The notes under the pieces were generated by a model, which made no database searches, had not been told where the DNA came from, and saw only the letters and a list, made by a program, of their open reading frames with translations. Below are positions 37,881 through 45,492 of a DNA stretch of 64,000 bases, in pieces. How positions within the stretch are numbered: the stretch's first letter is position 1; every line of letters starts with the position of its first letter. A program made the translations under genes and the position numbers. The stretch comes from Alloprevotella sp. OH1205_COT-284 (GTDB taxonomy: Bacteria; Bacteroidota; Bacteroidia; Bacteroidales; Bacteroidaceae): NCBI RefSeq assembly GCF_003859795.1, contig NZ_RQYI01000007.1:23581-87580 (forward strand). The letters are read 5' to 3'.

Positions 37881-38369
37881 CATGGGAGGTAGGCGAAACG
37901 AGCTCAGAGGTAGGAATTTCTACATGGCTCGCAGTATCGCCGAAACGGCACGCTCTCGCGCGCACGCGCGCGTTCCCTGTAAATGTATTTTGCTTCCGCT
38001 GCCTTCGCAAATCGAGGTAACTTTTTGGCTGTCAGATTGTTCTCGGTGAAGGCAAGTGAAGGCAAACCTGCAAGAAGACTTCGCATAACGCTGATAGACA
38101 GAGAAATAAAACGTTTTTTTGCTTTCACAATGTGTCGAAACCCTGTGTTTTCCACTCAAATTGCGGAAGGAGGTGAAGGCAAAAGGGATTTTTGCTTTCA
38201 CCGTATGTGGTGTGATTTTCAATGTGTTGAAAAATGGCCGATGCGTTTGCTTCCGCTTTGCCTTCGCACGGAAGATGCACAAAATCAGCGAGATAGATGA
38301 TTTAGCGGAAGCAAAACGGCAAAAACAAAAAAAAGGGGGTGAAACGCCCGAAAACGGCGGTTTCATCGG
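37881..38369 (+). repeat. Dispersed ~500-bp palindromic intergenic repeat, copy 4
   Basis: 21-bp units start at about 37881 and 37902 (GGGAGGTAGG, CTCAGAGGTAGGAATTTCTA). The purine-pyrimidine tract CGCGCGCACGCGCGCG is at 37957-37972. Hairpins H1 and H3 again use CTTCCGCTGCCTTCGC / GGTGAAGGCAAGTGAAGGC words, with loops different from copies 2 and 3. The central part is diverged. The terminal hairpin GAAACGCC-CGAAAAC-GGCGGTTTC and TCATCGG close it at 38369. It lies between convergent genes. Confidence 0.8.
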
Positions 38370-38623
38370 TGTCGTGTTTTTTGTCGGGCGTGTGTTTCGC
38401 CTTTTCGTGCCCCAACGAGAGCGGAGGGCGGAGGCAGAGAGCGCAATGAGGACAAAAGTAGCTCCTTTCATGAGTGGACGACAAAGGCGGCTCCTTCCCG
38501 ATGAGGTGGGAAGAAACCGCCTTTTCGGCTCTCGGTCGGCGGTCGGCTGCCTTGCTTCGCGCGATGGAGATTGCCGCGCAACGATGCCGATGTTTCAAAG
38601 GCTTTCCGGTGGCGGGGGAGAGG
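38370..38623. other. Spacer between repeat copy 4 and the DUF6965 gene
   Basis: Nothing recognisable as a gene. A hairpin-like pair (AAAGGCGGCTCCTTCCC near 38483 with GGGAAGAAACCGCCTTTT near 38508) could be the terminator of the minus-strand DUF6965 gene. Confidence 0.4.
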
Positions 38624-38875
38624 CTATTGGAAACCCTCGGCTTCCAAATGCTCGCGAATGCGAAAGAGATGGTGTATTTGGCCGGAGTAGGCGGGTTTTT
38701 CGTGGCAGAGAACCACAAATTCGAGATAAAGTTTCACGGTGCGGCGAAGGTCGGGGATGTTGCCTCGTTTGCCCATGTCAAGGGAGGGAGGCAGGCGGTC
38801 GAGGCGGTCTGTGAACCATTGGAGCAGCTCTTGGATTTCGTGGGGAGGATAGATTTTCTGATAGGGTTTGGGCAT
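38624..38875 (-). CDS. Small DUF6965-like protein
   Basis: The 83-residue protein from ATG 38875 begins PKPYQKIYPPHEIQELLQWF and contains DRLPPSLDMGKRGNIPDL, then LRRTVKLYLEFV and QIHHLFRIREHLEAEGF. This matches the layout of small Bacteroidetes DUF6965 proteins. Function is unknown. The shorter start is chosen over one 21 codons upstream because the extra residues overlap the promoter region. Its promoter is divergent from the ilv operon. Confidence 0.8.
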   Translation of the reverse strand: MPKPYQKIYPPHEIQELLQWFTDRLDRLPPSLDMGKRGNIPDLRRTVKLYLEFVVLCHEKPAYSGQIHHLFRIREHLEAEGFQ

Positions 38876-38935
38876 GAGATAGGCAGGTTGAAAAGAGGAA
38901 AAACGAAGCGTAAGTTTTTGCCAACTTACAGCGTA

Positions 38936-38943
38936 CAAAATTA
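38936..38943 (-). promoter_or_regulatory. -7 box for the DUF6965 gene
   Basis: On the minus strand TAATTTTG at 38943-38936 fits the consensus; the gene starts about 60 bases downstream at 38875. Confidence 0.5.
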
Positions 38944-39003
38944 CATTTTTTCCTGCATATATGTAATAGAAACGCGGAAAAATCGGAAAAATAATTGACG
39001 TTT

Positions 39004-39035
39004 TTTGGGAAGCAAGAGAATAATGCTTATATTTG
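39004..39035 (+). promoter_or_regulatory. Promoter of the ilv operon
   Basis: TTTG at 39004-39007 and TATATTTG at 39028-39035 are 20 bases apart, a full match to the Bacteroidetes pattern. Transcription from about 39042 gives a 135-base leader before ilvD. Confidence 0.7.
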
Positions 39036-39049
39036 CAAAATCAAGCATC

Positions 39050-39078
39050 CTCTCGATTTGTCTTGCAAAATCGGAGAG
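39050..39078 (+). promoter_or_regulatory. Hairpin in the ilv leader
   Basis: CTCTCGATTT (39050-39059) pairs with AAATCGGAGAG (39068-39078) with one bulged base, close to the predicted 5' end. I see no leader peptide rich in Leu, Ile or Val codons, so classic attenuation is not supported; mRNA stabilisation is possible. Confidence 0.35.
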
Positions 39079-39175
39079 GGCGTTGTCTTTTGCAAGCGAG
39101 GGTCGAACAAGTGTCAAACGATGCTGCCGGCCGAGGATTGCGATGTCAAAACTAAACTCTATTCCTTTGAACTCC

Positions 39176-40978
39176 ATGAAGATCCCTCTGAGAAGCGCGG
39201 CCTGCACCGAAGGTCGCAGAATGGCCGGTGCTCGTGCACTGTGGGTGGCCAACGGCATGAAACGCGAACAGTTTGGCCGACCCATCATTGCGGTGGTCAA
39301 CTCTTTCTCGCAGTTTGTGCCCGGACACACTCATCTCCACGAGGCCGGACAGATGGTGAAAGCCGAAATAGAAAGAATGGGATGCTATGCCGCCGAGTTC
39401 AACACCATCGCCATCGACGACGGCATCGCCATGGGACACGACGGCATGCTCTATTCCCTGCCCTCGCGCGACATCATTGCCGACTCGGTGGAATACGTGG
39501 TCAATGCCCACAAGGCCGACGCCATGATCTGTATTTCCAACTGCGACAAAATCACGCCCGGCATGCTCATGGCCGCCTTGCGCCTCAATATACCGACGGT
39601 GTTCGTGAGCGGCGGCCCCATGGAAGCCGGAAACGTGGGCGGCGAAAAGGCCGACCTCGTCACCGCCATGGTCAAAGGGGCAGATGCCTCCGTGAGCGAC
39701 AAGGAGTTGGAGGAGATTGAGCGCAAGGCCTGTCCGGGCTGCGGTTCGTGTTCGGGCATGTTCACCGCCAACTCCATGAATTCGCTCACCGAAGCCATCG
39801 GGCTTTCGCTCCCCGGCAACGGCACCATATTGGCCACGCACAGCGAACGCATCGAATTGATGAAACGAGCCGCCCGACAAATCGTGACCAATTCCTTGGC
39901 CTACTACGAGAGGGGCGATGCCTCCGTTTTGCCGCGCAGCATCGCCACGCGCAGCGCGTTTCTCAACGCCATGACGCTCGACATCGCCATGGGCGGTTCG
40001 ACCAACACCATACTCCACCTCTTGGCCGTGGCACAGGAGGGCGAGGTAGACTTCGCGATGAACGACATCGACCGTCTGAGCCGTTGCGTGCCGTGTGTGT
40101 GCAAACTCGCGCCCAACACCGTCAAATACAGCATGCAGGATTGCGGCCGTGCCGGAGGCATACTCGGCATCATGGGCGAACTGGCCAAGGCCGACCTGCT
40201 CGACCTCTCTTGCCGCCGCGCCGACGGCCTCACCCTCGGCGAAGCCTTGCGCCACTACGACATCACGGGGACGACCGTGAGCGACGATGCACTCCGCATC
40301 TACGGCAGTGCTCCGTGCGGCGTGTTTTGCAACACGCTCGGTGCTCACGACAGCCGCTGGACGACACTCGACACCGACCGCCGGGAGGGGTGCATCCGTG
40401 CCGTGGAGCATGCCTACACGCGCGATGGCGGATTGGCCATTCTCTATGGCAACATCGCCCAAAACGGCTGCGTGGTGAAAACCGCAGGAGTGGCCGAGAG
40501 CATTTGGCACTTCGAGGGAACGGCGCGCGTGTTTGACTCGCAGGAGGCCGCCTGCAACGGCATTCTCGACGGCACGGTGAACAAGGGCGACGTCGTCGTC
40601 ATCACCCACGAAGGCCCCAAAGGAGGCCCCGGCATGCAGGAGATGCTTTACCCCACCTCTTACATCAAGAGCATGCACATGGGCGAAGCCTGTGCACTCA
40701 TCACCGACGGCCGTTTTTCGGGCGGTACTTCCGGACTTTCCATCGGTCACATTTCGCCCGAAGCCGCCGCCGGAGGCAACATCGGCAAGATCATGGATGG
40801 CGACATCATCGTCATCGACATCCCCTCGCGCAGCATCAACGTGCGCCTCAGCGACGAAGAGCTCGAAGCACGGCCGCAACGGCCGTTGCAACGAAAACGA
40901 ACGGTCAGCAAAGCGCTCAGAGCCTATGCGCAGAGCGTTTCTTCGGCCGACAAAGGCGGCGTCCGCATCATTGATTGA
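39176..40978 (+). CDS. ilvD: Dihydroxy-acid dehydratase
   Basis: Dehydrates 2,3-dihydroxy-isovalerate and -methylvalerate to the keto acids of valine and isoleucine. The 600-residue protein begins [22 protein letters not shown], aligning with the N-terminus of E. coli IlvD. It contains [19 protein letters not shown], the iron-sulfur cysteine regions [10 protein letters not shown] and [17 protein letters not shown], and a C-terminal [14 protein letters not shown] [20 protein letters not shown] 39143, 11 codons upstream, is an alternative start. First gene of the ilvD-ilvB-ilvN-thioesterase-ilvC operon. Confidence 0.97.
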   Translation: MKIPLRSAACTEGRRMAGARALWVANGMKREQFGRPIIAVVNSFSQFVPGHTHLHEAGQMVKAEIERMGCYAAEFNTIAIDDGIAMGHDGMLYSLPSRDIIADSVEYVVNAHKADAMICISNCDKITPGMLMAALRLNIPTVFVSGGPMEAGNVGGEKADLVTAMVKGADASVSDKELEEIERKACPGCGSCSGMFTANSMNSLTEAIGLSLPGNGTILATHSERIELMKRAARQIVTNSLAYYERGDASVLPRSIATRSAFLNAMTLDIAMGGSTNTILHLLAVAQEGEVDFAMNDIDRLSRCVPCVCKLAPNTVKYSMQDCGRAGGILGIMGELAKADLLDLSCRRADGLTLGEALRHYDITGTTVSDDALRIYGSAPCGVFCNTLGAHDSRWTTLDTDRREGCIRAVEHAYTRDGGLAILYGNIAQNGCVVKTAGVAESIWHFEGTARVFDSQEAACNGILDGTVNKGDVVVITHEGPKGGPGMQEMLYPTSYIKSMHMGEACALITDGRFSGGTSGLSIGHISPEAAAGGNIGKIMDGDIIVIDIPSRSINVRLSDEELEARPQRPLQRKRTVSKALRAYAQSVSSADKGGVRIID

Positions 40979-41033
40979 GGGGCGACAGACACAACAATTC
41001 AATTCCACAGAAAAAACTCAAAACACGTTTATC

Positions 41034-42752
41034 ATGCAAGAGCCTATCACAGGTGCCGAAATCCTCATGCGCGCCCTCATCGACGAGGGGGTAGACACGC
41101 TTTTCGGGTATCCCGGCGGAGCTATCATGCCCGTCTACGACGCCCTCTATGATTATACCGACCGCCTCCGCCACGTACTCGTGCGCCACGAGCAGGGAGC
41201 GGCACATGCCGCCGAGGGCTATGCTCGCGTGAGCGGTCGAGTCGGCGTTTGCATGGTGACGAGCGGCCCCGGCGCCACCAACACCATCACCGGCATCGCC
41301 GACGCCATGATGGACTCTACGCCCATCGTTGTCATCATGGGGCAGGTGGGCGTTCCGCTACTCGGCAGCGATGCTTTCCAAGAGTGCGACGTGGTCGATG
41401 TGTCGATGCCCGTATCCAAATGGAGCTATCAGATACGTTCGGCCGCCGATGTGGCTTGGGCGGTGAGTCGGGCATTCTATATTGCCAGATCCGGCCGCCC
41501 CGGCCCCGTGGTGCTCGATTTCACCAAGAGCGCGCAAATCGAAAAGGCCGTCTACGAACCGCAGAAAATCGACTTCATCCGCAGCTATGTACCCGTTCCC
41601 AAAACCGATCGCGAGAGCATCGTGCAGGCGGCCAATCTCATCAACGCCGCCAAACGGCCGCTGGTGTTGGTGGGGCAGGGCGTCGAACTGGGCAATGCCA
41701 CCGAGGAGGTGCGTGCTTTCATCGAAAAGGGCGGTCTGCCCTTTGGTGCCACTCTTCACGGGCTGTCGGCCGTTCCCTCCGACCACCCTCTCCACGTGGG
41801 TATGCTCGGTATGCACGGCAGCATCGGTGCCAACAAAAACACGCAGGAGTGCGATCTGCTCATTGCTATCGGCATGCGTTTCGACGATCGCATCACGGGA
41901 AAGCTCTCCACCTATGCCACACAGGCCAAGAAAATACATTTTGAAATCGACCCCTCGGAGATCAACAAAAACGTGAAAGTAGATGTTGCCGTCTTGGGCG
42001 ACTGCAAAGACACGGTGCGCGCCGTTTCGGAACTCATCGTTCCGCGCACGCACGACGAATGGCGCGCCTCTTTCCTTCCCTATGACCGTTTGGAAAAGGA
42101 GGCTGTCATCGAACCGCAAATTCATCCCGCGGAGGGAAGTCTGCGCATGGGCGAGGTGGTGCGTCGCGTGTCGGAACTCACCGAACACAGTGCCATTCTT
42201 TGCACCGACGTGGGGCAGAACCAAATGTTTGCCGCACGATACTTCAAATTCACCCGTCCCCGTTCTTTGGCCACCTCCGGCGGTATGGGCACCATGGGCT
42301 ACGGCCTTCCGGCGGCCATGGGAGCGGCCTATGCCAGTCCCGACCGCACGGTTTGCGCCTTCATGGGCGACGGAGGTTTCCAAATGGTGGTGCAAGAATT
42401 GGGCACCATTATGGAATATCAGATACCGGTCAAAATGATTCTCCTCGACAACAATTACTTGGGCAACGTCAGACAATGGCAGGAGTTGTTTTTCAAGCAT
42501 CGGTATTCGTTCACGCCCATGACCAATCCCGATTTTCTCAAAATCGCCGAAGCCTATCGCATCCCTGCCCGACTCGTCACCGACCGCAACGAACTCGACG
42601 ACAGCATCCGCGAAATGCTCGACACCGACGGCCCTTTCCTCCTCCATGTCGCCGTGAAGGAAGAAGACAACATTTGGCCTATGGTCTATCCCGGGCAAGA
42701 CATCGACAATGTCGTGGTTTGCCAAACGAAAGACAACATCATCAAAGCCTAA
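41034..42752 (+). CDS. ilvB: Acetolactate synthase, large (catalytic) subunit
   Basis: TPP-dependent condensation of pyruvate with pyruvate or 2-ketobutyrate. The 572-residue protein has the N-terminal GYPGGAIMPVYDALY, the catalytic glutamate in VRHEQGAAHAAEGYA, the FAD-binding middle domain (VLVGQGVELGNA, MLGMHGS) and the C-terminal TPP motif MGDGGFQMVVQELGT ending with NNYLGNVRQWQ. It starts 55 bases after ilvD. The upstream open extension overlaps ilvD and lacks homology, so ATG 41034 is used. Confidence 0.97.
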   Translation: MQEPITGAEILMRALIDEGVDTLFGYPGGAIMPVYDALYDYTDRLRHVLVRHEQGAAHAAEGYARVSGRVGVCMVTSGPGATNTITGIADAMMDSTPIVVIMGQVGVPLLGSDAFQECDVVDVSMPVSKWSYQIRSAADVAWAVSRAFYIARSGRPGPVVLDFTKSAQIEKAVYEPQKIDFIRSYVPVPKTDRESIVQAANLINAAKRPLVLVGQGVELGNATEEVRAFIEKGGLPFGATLHGLSAVPSDHPLHVGMLGMHGSIGANKNTQECDLLIAIGMRFDDRITGKLSTYATQAKKIHFEIDPSEINKNVKVDVAVLGDCKDTVRAVSELIVPRTHDEWRASFLPYDRLEKEAVIEPQIHPAEGSLRMGEVVRRVSELTEHSAILCTDVGQNQMFAARYFKFTRPRSLATSGGMGTMGYGLPAAMGAAYASPDRTVCAFMGDGGFQMVVQELGTIMEYQIPVKMILLDNNYLGNVRQWQELFFKHRYSFTPMTNPDFLKIAEAYRIPARLVTDRNELDDSIREMLDTDGPFLLHVAVKEEDNIWPMVYPGQDIDNVVVCQTKDNIIKA

Positions 42753-42762
42753 TCCTCACACC

Positions 42763-43314
42763 ATGCCCACACTCTACACTCTCATCATCTTTTCAGAAAA
42801 TCTGGCCGGTGTGCTCAATGCCGTGACCAACACCTTCACACGCCGACAACTCAACATCGAGACACTCAACGTGAGCACTTCGGGCACAGAGGGCATACAC
42901 CGCTACACCATTACCTGCTACACCGACGAGGGCACTATCGCCACGCTCGTCAAGCAATTGGAGAAAAAAGTAGACATCATCAAGGCTCAGTATTTCACCT
43001 CGAAAGAGGTCTTTGTCATGGAACAGGCACTCTATAAGATTTCCACTTCCCGCCTGCTCGACAACCGAGAAATTTCAAAAGCCATTCGCACCTTCGACGG
43101 AAAAATGGTGGAGGTCAATCCCACCTACACCATCGTTTGCAAAGAGGGCATGCCCGAAGAAATCACTGCGCTCTACAACCGCCTCCAAGCTGCCGACTGT
43201 CTCTTGCAGTTCGTTCGTTCGGGAGTGGTGGCCGTCACCAAGAGCCACCGCGAGGAACTTACCGAATTTCTCGACTTGCGCGAAATACAGCGCGTTGCAC
43301 AGCAAAAAAAATAA
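42763..43314 (+). CDS. ilvN: Acetolactate synthase, small (regulatory) subunit
   Basis: The 183-residue subunit carries an N-terminal ACT domain (LYTLIIFSENLAGVLNAVTN, RRQLNIETLNVS) that senses valine and activates the catalytic subunit. A C-terminal ALS_ss domain follows (GKMVEVNPTYTIVCKEG, LLQFVRSGVVAVTKS). It begins 10 bases after ilvB, consistent with translational coupling. Confidence 0.95.
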   Translation: MPTLYTLIIFSENLAGVLNAVTNTFTRRQLNIETLNVSTSGTEGIHRYTITCYTDEGTIATLVKQLEKKVDIIKAQYFTSKEVFVMEQALYKISTSRLLDNREISKAIRTFDGKMVEVNPTYTIVCKEGMPEEITALYNRLQAADCLLQFVRSGVVAVTKSHREELTEFLDLREIQRVAQQKK

Positions 43315-43326
43315 CTCTCTTTCCCT

Positions 43327-44088
43327 ATGACAGACAAGAAGTTGGCTTTCCCCTTCGTGGTTGAGCCTTTTCAGGAAGACTATACCGGTCGCCTTTCGTG
43401 GAGCACGTTGGGCAACCACATTTTGCGCGTCTCTTCGCTCCACGCCGAGGCGCATGGATTTGGCTACACTTACATGAAAAAGCATAATCGCGGTTGGGTA
43501 CTGGCGCGTCTTGTGTTTGACATTGACGAACTTCCGCAGACTGCTGAACCCTACTTCCTCAGCACATGGGTCAGTCGTATATTCGGACAATTTACCGATC
43601 GTCTTTACAGTCTGACCGCTCCCGATGGAACGGCCTATGGCTACGGCTACTCCACATGGGCACTGATTGACTATGAAACGAGGCAGCCGGTCAATCTTGA
43701 AATGCTGCCCGACGATGGATTTCATGCCGCCCTTCTTGATGAAAAGGTGCCAATCTCCCCACCCACTCGTGTCCGTGTCAAAGACGACAAACTTGTGCTC
43801 AAACATACGGCGGTGTACAGCGACCTCGACATCAACGGACATGTCAATTCCATTCGCTACATTGACATGGCACTCGACAGCTTTCCAAAGTCGTGGCACG
43901 ATGAACGTCGCGTTACACGTGTCGAACTCAATTTCGGCAACGAAGGATATTGTGGCGACCGCTTCCACATCTATCGGGAAACGCTCGACGAACATCGTTT
44001 TGCGGTGCGCATCATTCGTCCGCCACGCGACGGCGAAGACAAAGAGAGTGTCATCGTTCGTTGCGTCATTCACCACCGTGAGCGATAG
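43327..44088 (+). CDS. Acyl-ACP thioesterase
   Basis: Predicted to release fatty acids from acyl carrier protein. The 253-residue protein is a double hotdog fold: first half VEPFQEDYTGRLSWSTLGNH with WVLARLVFDIDELP, second half with VYSDLDINGHVNSIRYIDM. Those contain the family's Asn/His active-site pair (NGHVN). It sits between ilvN and ilvC, 12 bases after ilvN. Because branched-chain keto acids feed branched fatty acid primers in Bacteroidetes, co-transcription may tie amino-acid and branched-lipid supply; that link is inference. Confidence 0.85.
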   Translation: MTDKKLAFPFVVEPFQEDYTGRLSWSTLGNHILRVSSLHAEAHGFGYTYMKKHNRGWVLARLVFDIDELPQTAEPYFLSTWVSRIFGQFTDRLYSLTAPDGTAYGYGYSTWALIDYETRQPVNLEMLPDDGFHAALLDEKVPISPPTRVRVKDDKLVLKHTAVYSDLDINGHVNSIRYIDMALDSFPKSWHDERRVTRVELNFGNEGYCGDRFHIYRETLDEHRFAVRIIRPPRDGEDKESVIVRCVIHHRER

Positions 44089-44156
44089 TCGTTCGCTATC
44101 GGTTTGGCTATACATATTTCTCCCCCTCCCTCAACTCTTTAATAAATCCCTCTTTT

Positions 44157-45200
44157 ATGGCAAAATTGAATTTTGGCGGCGTGCTCGAAGAAGTCGTGAC
44201 CCGCGAAGAATTTCCCCTCGAAAAGGCACGCGAAGTGCTGAAAAATGAAACCATCGCCGTGATCGGCTACGGAGTGCAAGGCCCCGGCCAAGCCCAAAAC
44301 CTGCGCGACAACGGCTTCAACGTCATCGTCGGTCAGCGCGAGGGAGCTACTTTTGAAAAAGCTATTTCCGACGGCTGGAAACCCGGAGAAACACTCTTCT
44401 CTATCGAAGAGGCGGCAGCTCGCGGCACCATCGTGATGTGTCTGCTCAGCGATGCCGCCGTGATGAGCGTATGGCCGCGACTTAAACCTCATCTCACCAC
44501 CGGAAAAACGCTCTATTTCTCTCATGGCTTTGCCATTACTTGGAACGACCGCACCGGCGTTGTGCCTCCTGCCGACATCGACGTCATCCTCGTCGCTCCG
44601 AAAGGAAGCGGCACGTCGCTCCGCACCATGTTTCTCGAAGGTCGCGGCCTCAACTCCTCTTATGCCGTGCATCAAGACTACACCGGCAACGCCCTCCAAA
44701 AAACGCTTGCTTTGGGCATCGGCATCGGTTCGGGCTATCTCTTTGAAACCACCATTGAGCGCGAAGCCACGTCCGACCTCACCGGAGAACGCGGGTCGCT
44801 CATGGGAGCCATTCAAGGCCTGCTCTTGGCGCAATACGAAGTGCTTCGCGAAAACGGACATACTCCCTCGGAAGCCTTCAACGAAACCGTGGAAGAACTC
44901 ACCCAGAGCCTCATGCCTCTCTTCGCACAAAACGGTATGGACTGGATGTATGCCAACTGCTCGACCACGGCACAGCGCGGCGCGCTCGACTGGATGACGC
45001 CTTTCCACGACGCCGTGAAGCCCGTGGTGCAACGCCTCTATGCCAGTGTCAAGAGCGGCGAAGAGGCACAACGCTCCATTGATGCCAATTCCAAGCCCGA
45101 TTATCGCGTGGGACTCGAAGAAGAACTTCGTGCACTCCGCGAAAGCGAAATGTGGCAAACGGCGGTCACCGTGCGCAGCCTGCGTCCCGAAAATAATTGA
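44157..45200 (+). CDS. ilvC: Ketol-acid reductoisomerase
   Basis: Isomerises and reduces acetolactate or acetohydroxybutyrate with NAD(P)H. The 347-residue class I enzyme has the Rossmann motif AVIGYGVQGPGQAQNLRDNG near 34-53, FSHGFAI, VAPKGSGTSLR and a C-terminal knotted domain with DLTGERGSLMGAIQGLL containing metal-binding acidic residues. It is the last gene of the ilv operon, 68 bases after the thioesterase, and is followed by a terminator. Confidence 0.97.
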   Translation: MAKLNFGGVLEEVVTREEFPLEKAREVLKNETIAVIGYGVQGPGQAQNLRDNGFNVIVGQREGATFEKAISDGWKPGETLFSIEEAAARGTIVMCLLSDAAVMSVWPRLKPHLTTGKTLYFSHGFAITWNDRTGVVPPADIDVILVAPKGSGTSLRTMFLEGRGLNSSYAVHQDYTGNALQKTLALGIGIGSGYLFETTIEREATSDLTGERGSLMGAIQGLLLAQYEVLRENGHTPSEAFNETVEELTQSLMPLFAQNGMDWMYANCSTTAQRGALDWMTPFHDAVKPVVQRLYASVKSGEEAQRSIDANSKPDYRVGLEEELRALRESEMWQTAVTVRSLRPENN

Positions 45201-45249
45201 TGCTTCTCTTCGGCCTGCCGCCGGAGAAAAAGTATTGCAAAACATGTTC

Positions 45250-45285
45250 ATTCCCCGAACTCCGATTGGGCTTTCGGGGAATTTT
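45250..45285 (+). terminator. Terminator of the ilv operon
   Basis: TTCCCCGAA (45251-45259) pairs perfectly with 45273-45281, followed by TTTTCG, 50 bases after the ilvC stop. Confidence 0.75.
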
Positions 45286-45307
45286 CGTATTCGTCAGTCT
45301 TTACCCT

Positions 45308-45347
45308 CAAAAAAACATCCTGCCGAAATGAAACTTCGGCAAGATGT
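45308..45347 (-). terminator. Minus-strand terminator hairpin
   Basis: ACATCCTGCCGAA (45315-45327) pairs with 45335-45347 with one mismatch. On the minus strand it is followed by TTTTTTTG. It backs up the hairpin nearer the calcium ATPase gene. Confidence 0.7.
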
Positions 45348-45404
45348 ATAAAAACGAGGAAAATCCACCGCGATGATGATCCGCTGAGTTAAGAGTGGAG
45401 ATCT

Positions 45405-45492
45405 ATGCAAAGAAATCCCGAAGCACCATTATAGAGGGCTTCGGGAAAAACTTTATGCGGTTTGGCGTTTATCGGACAGCAATAATTGGAAA
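45405..45492 (-). repeat. ~85-bp repeated hairpin element (copy A)
   Basis: Contains the hairpin CCCGAAG...CTTCGGG (about 45417-45445), followed by TTTATGCGGTTT and TTTATCGGACA. A closely related block occurs at about 63825-63900. Here it lies at the 3' end of the calcium ATPase gene and probably acts as a terminator on the minus strand. Confidence 0.6.

Noticed and set aside
39023..39175. A leader peptide for attenuation of the ilv operon
   Set aside because: The frame from 39023 starts before the predicted transcription start, and no run of Leu, Ile or Val codons with a terminator-antiterminator pair is visible.
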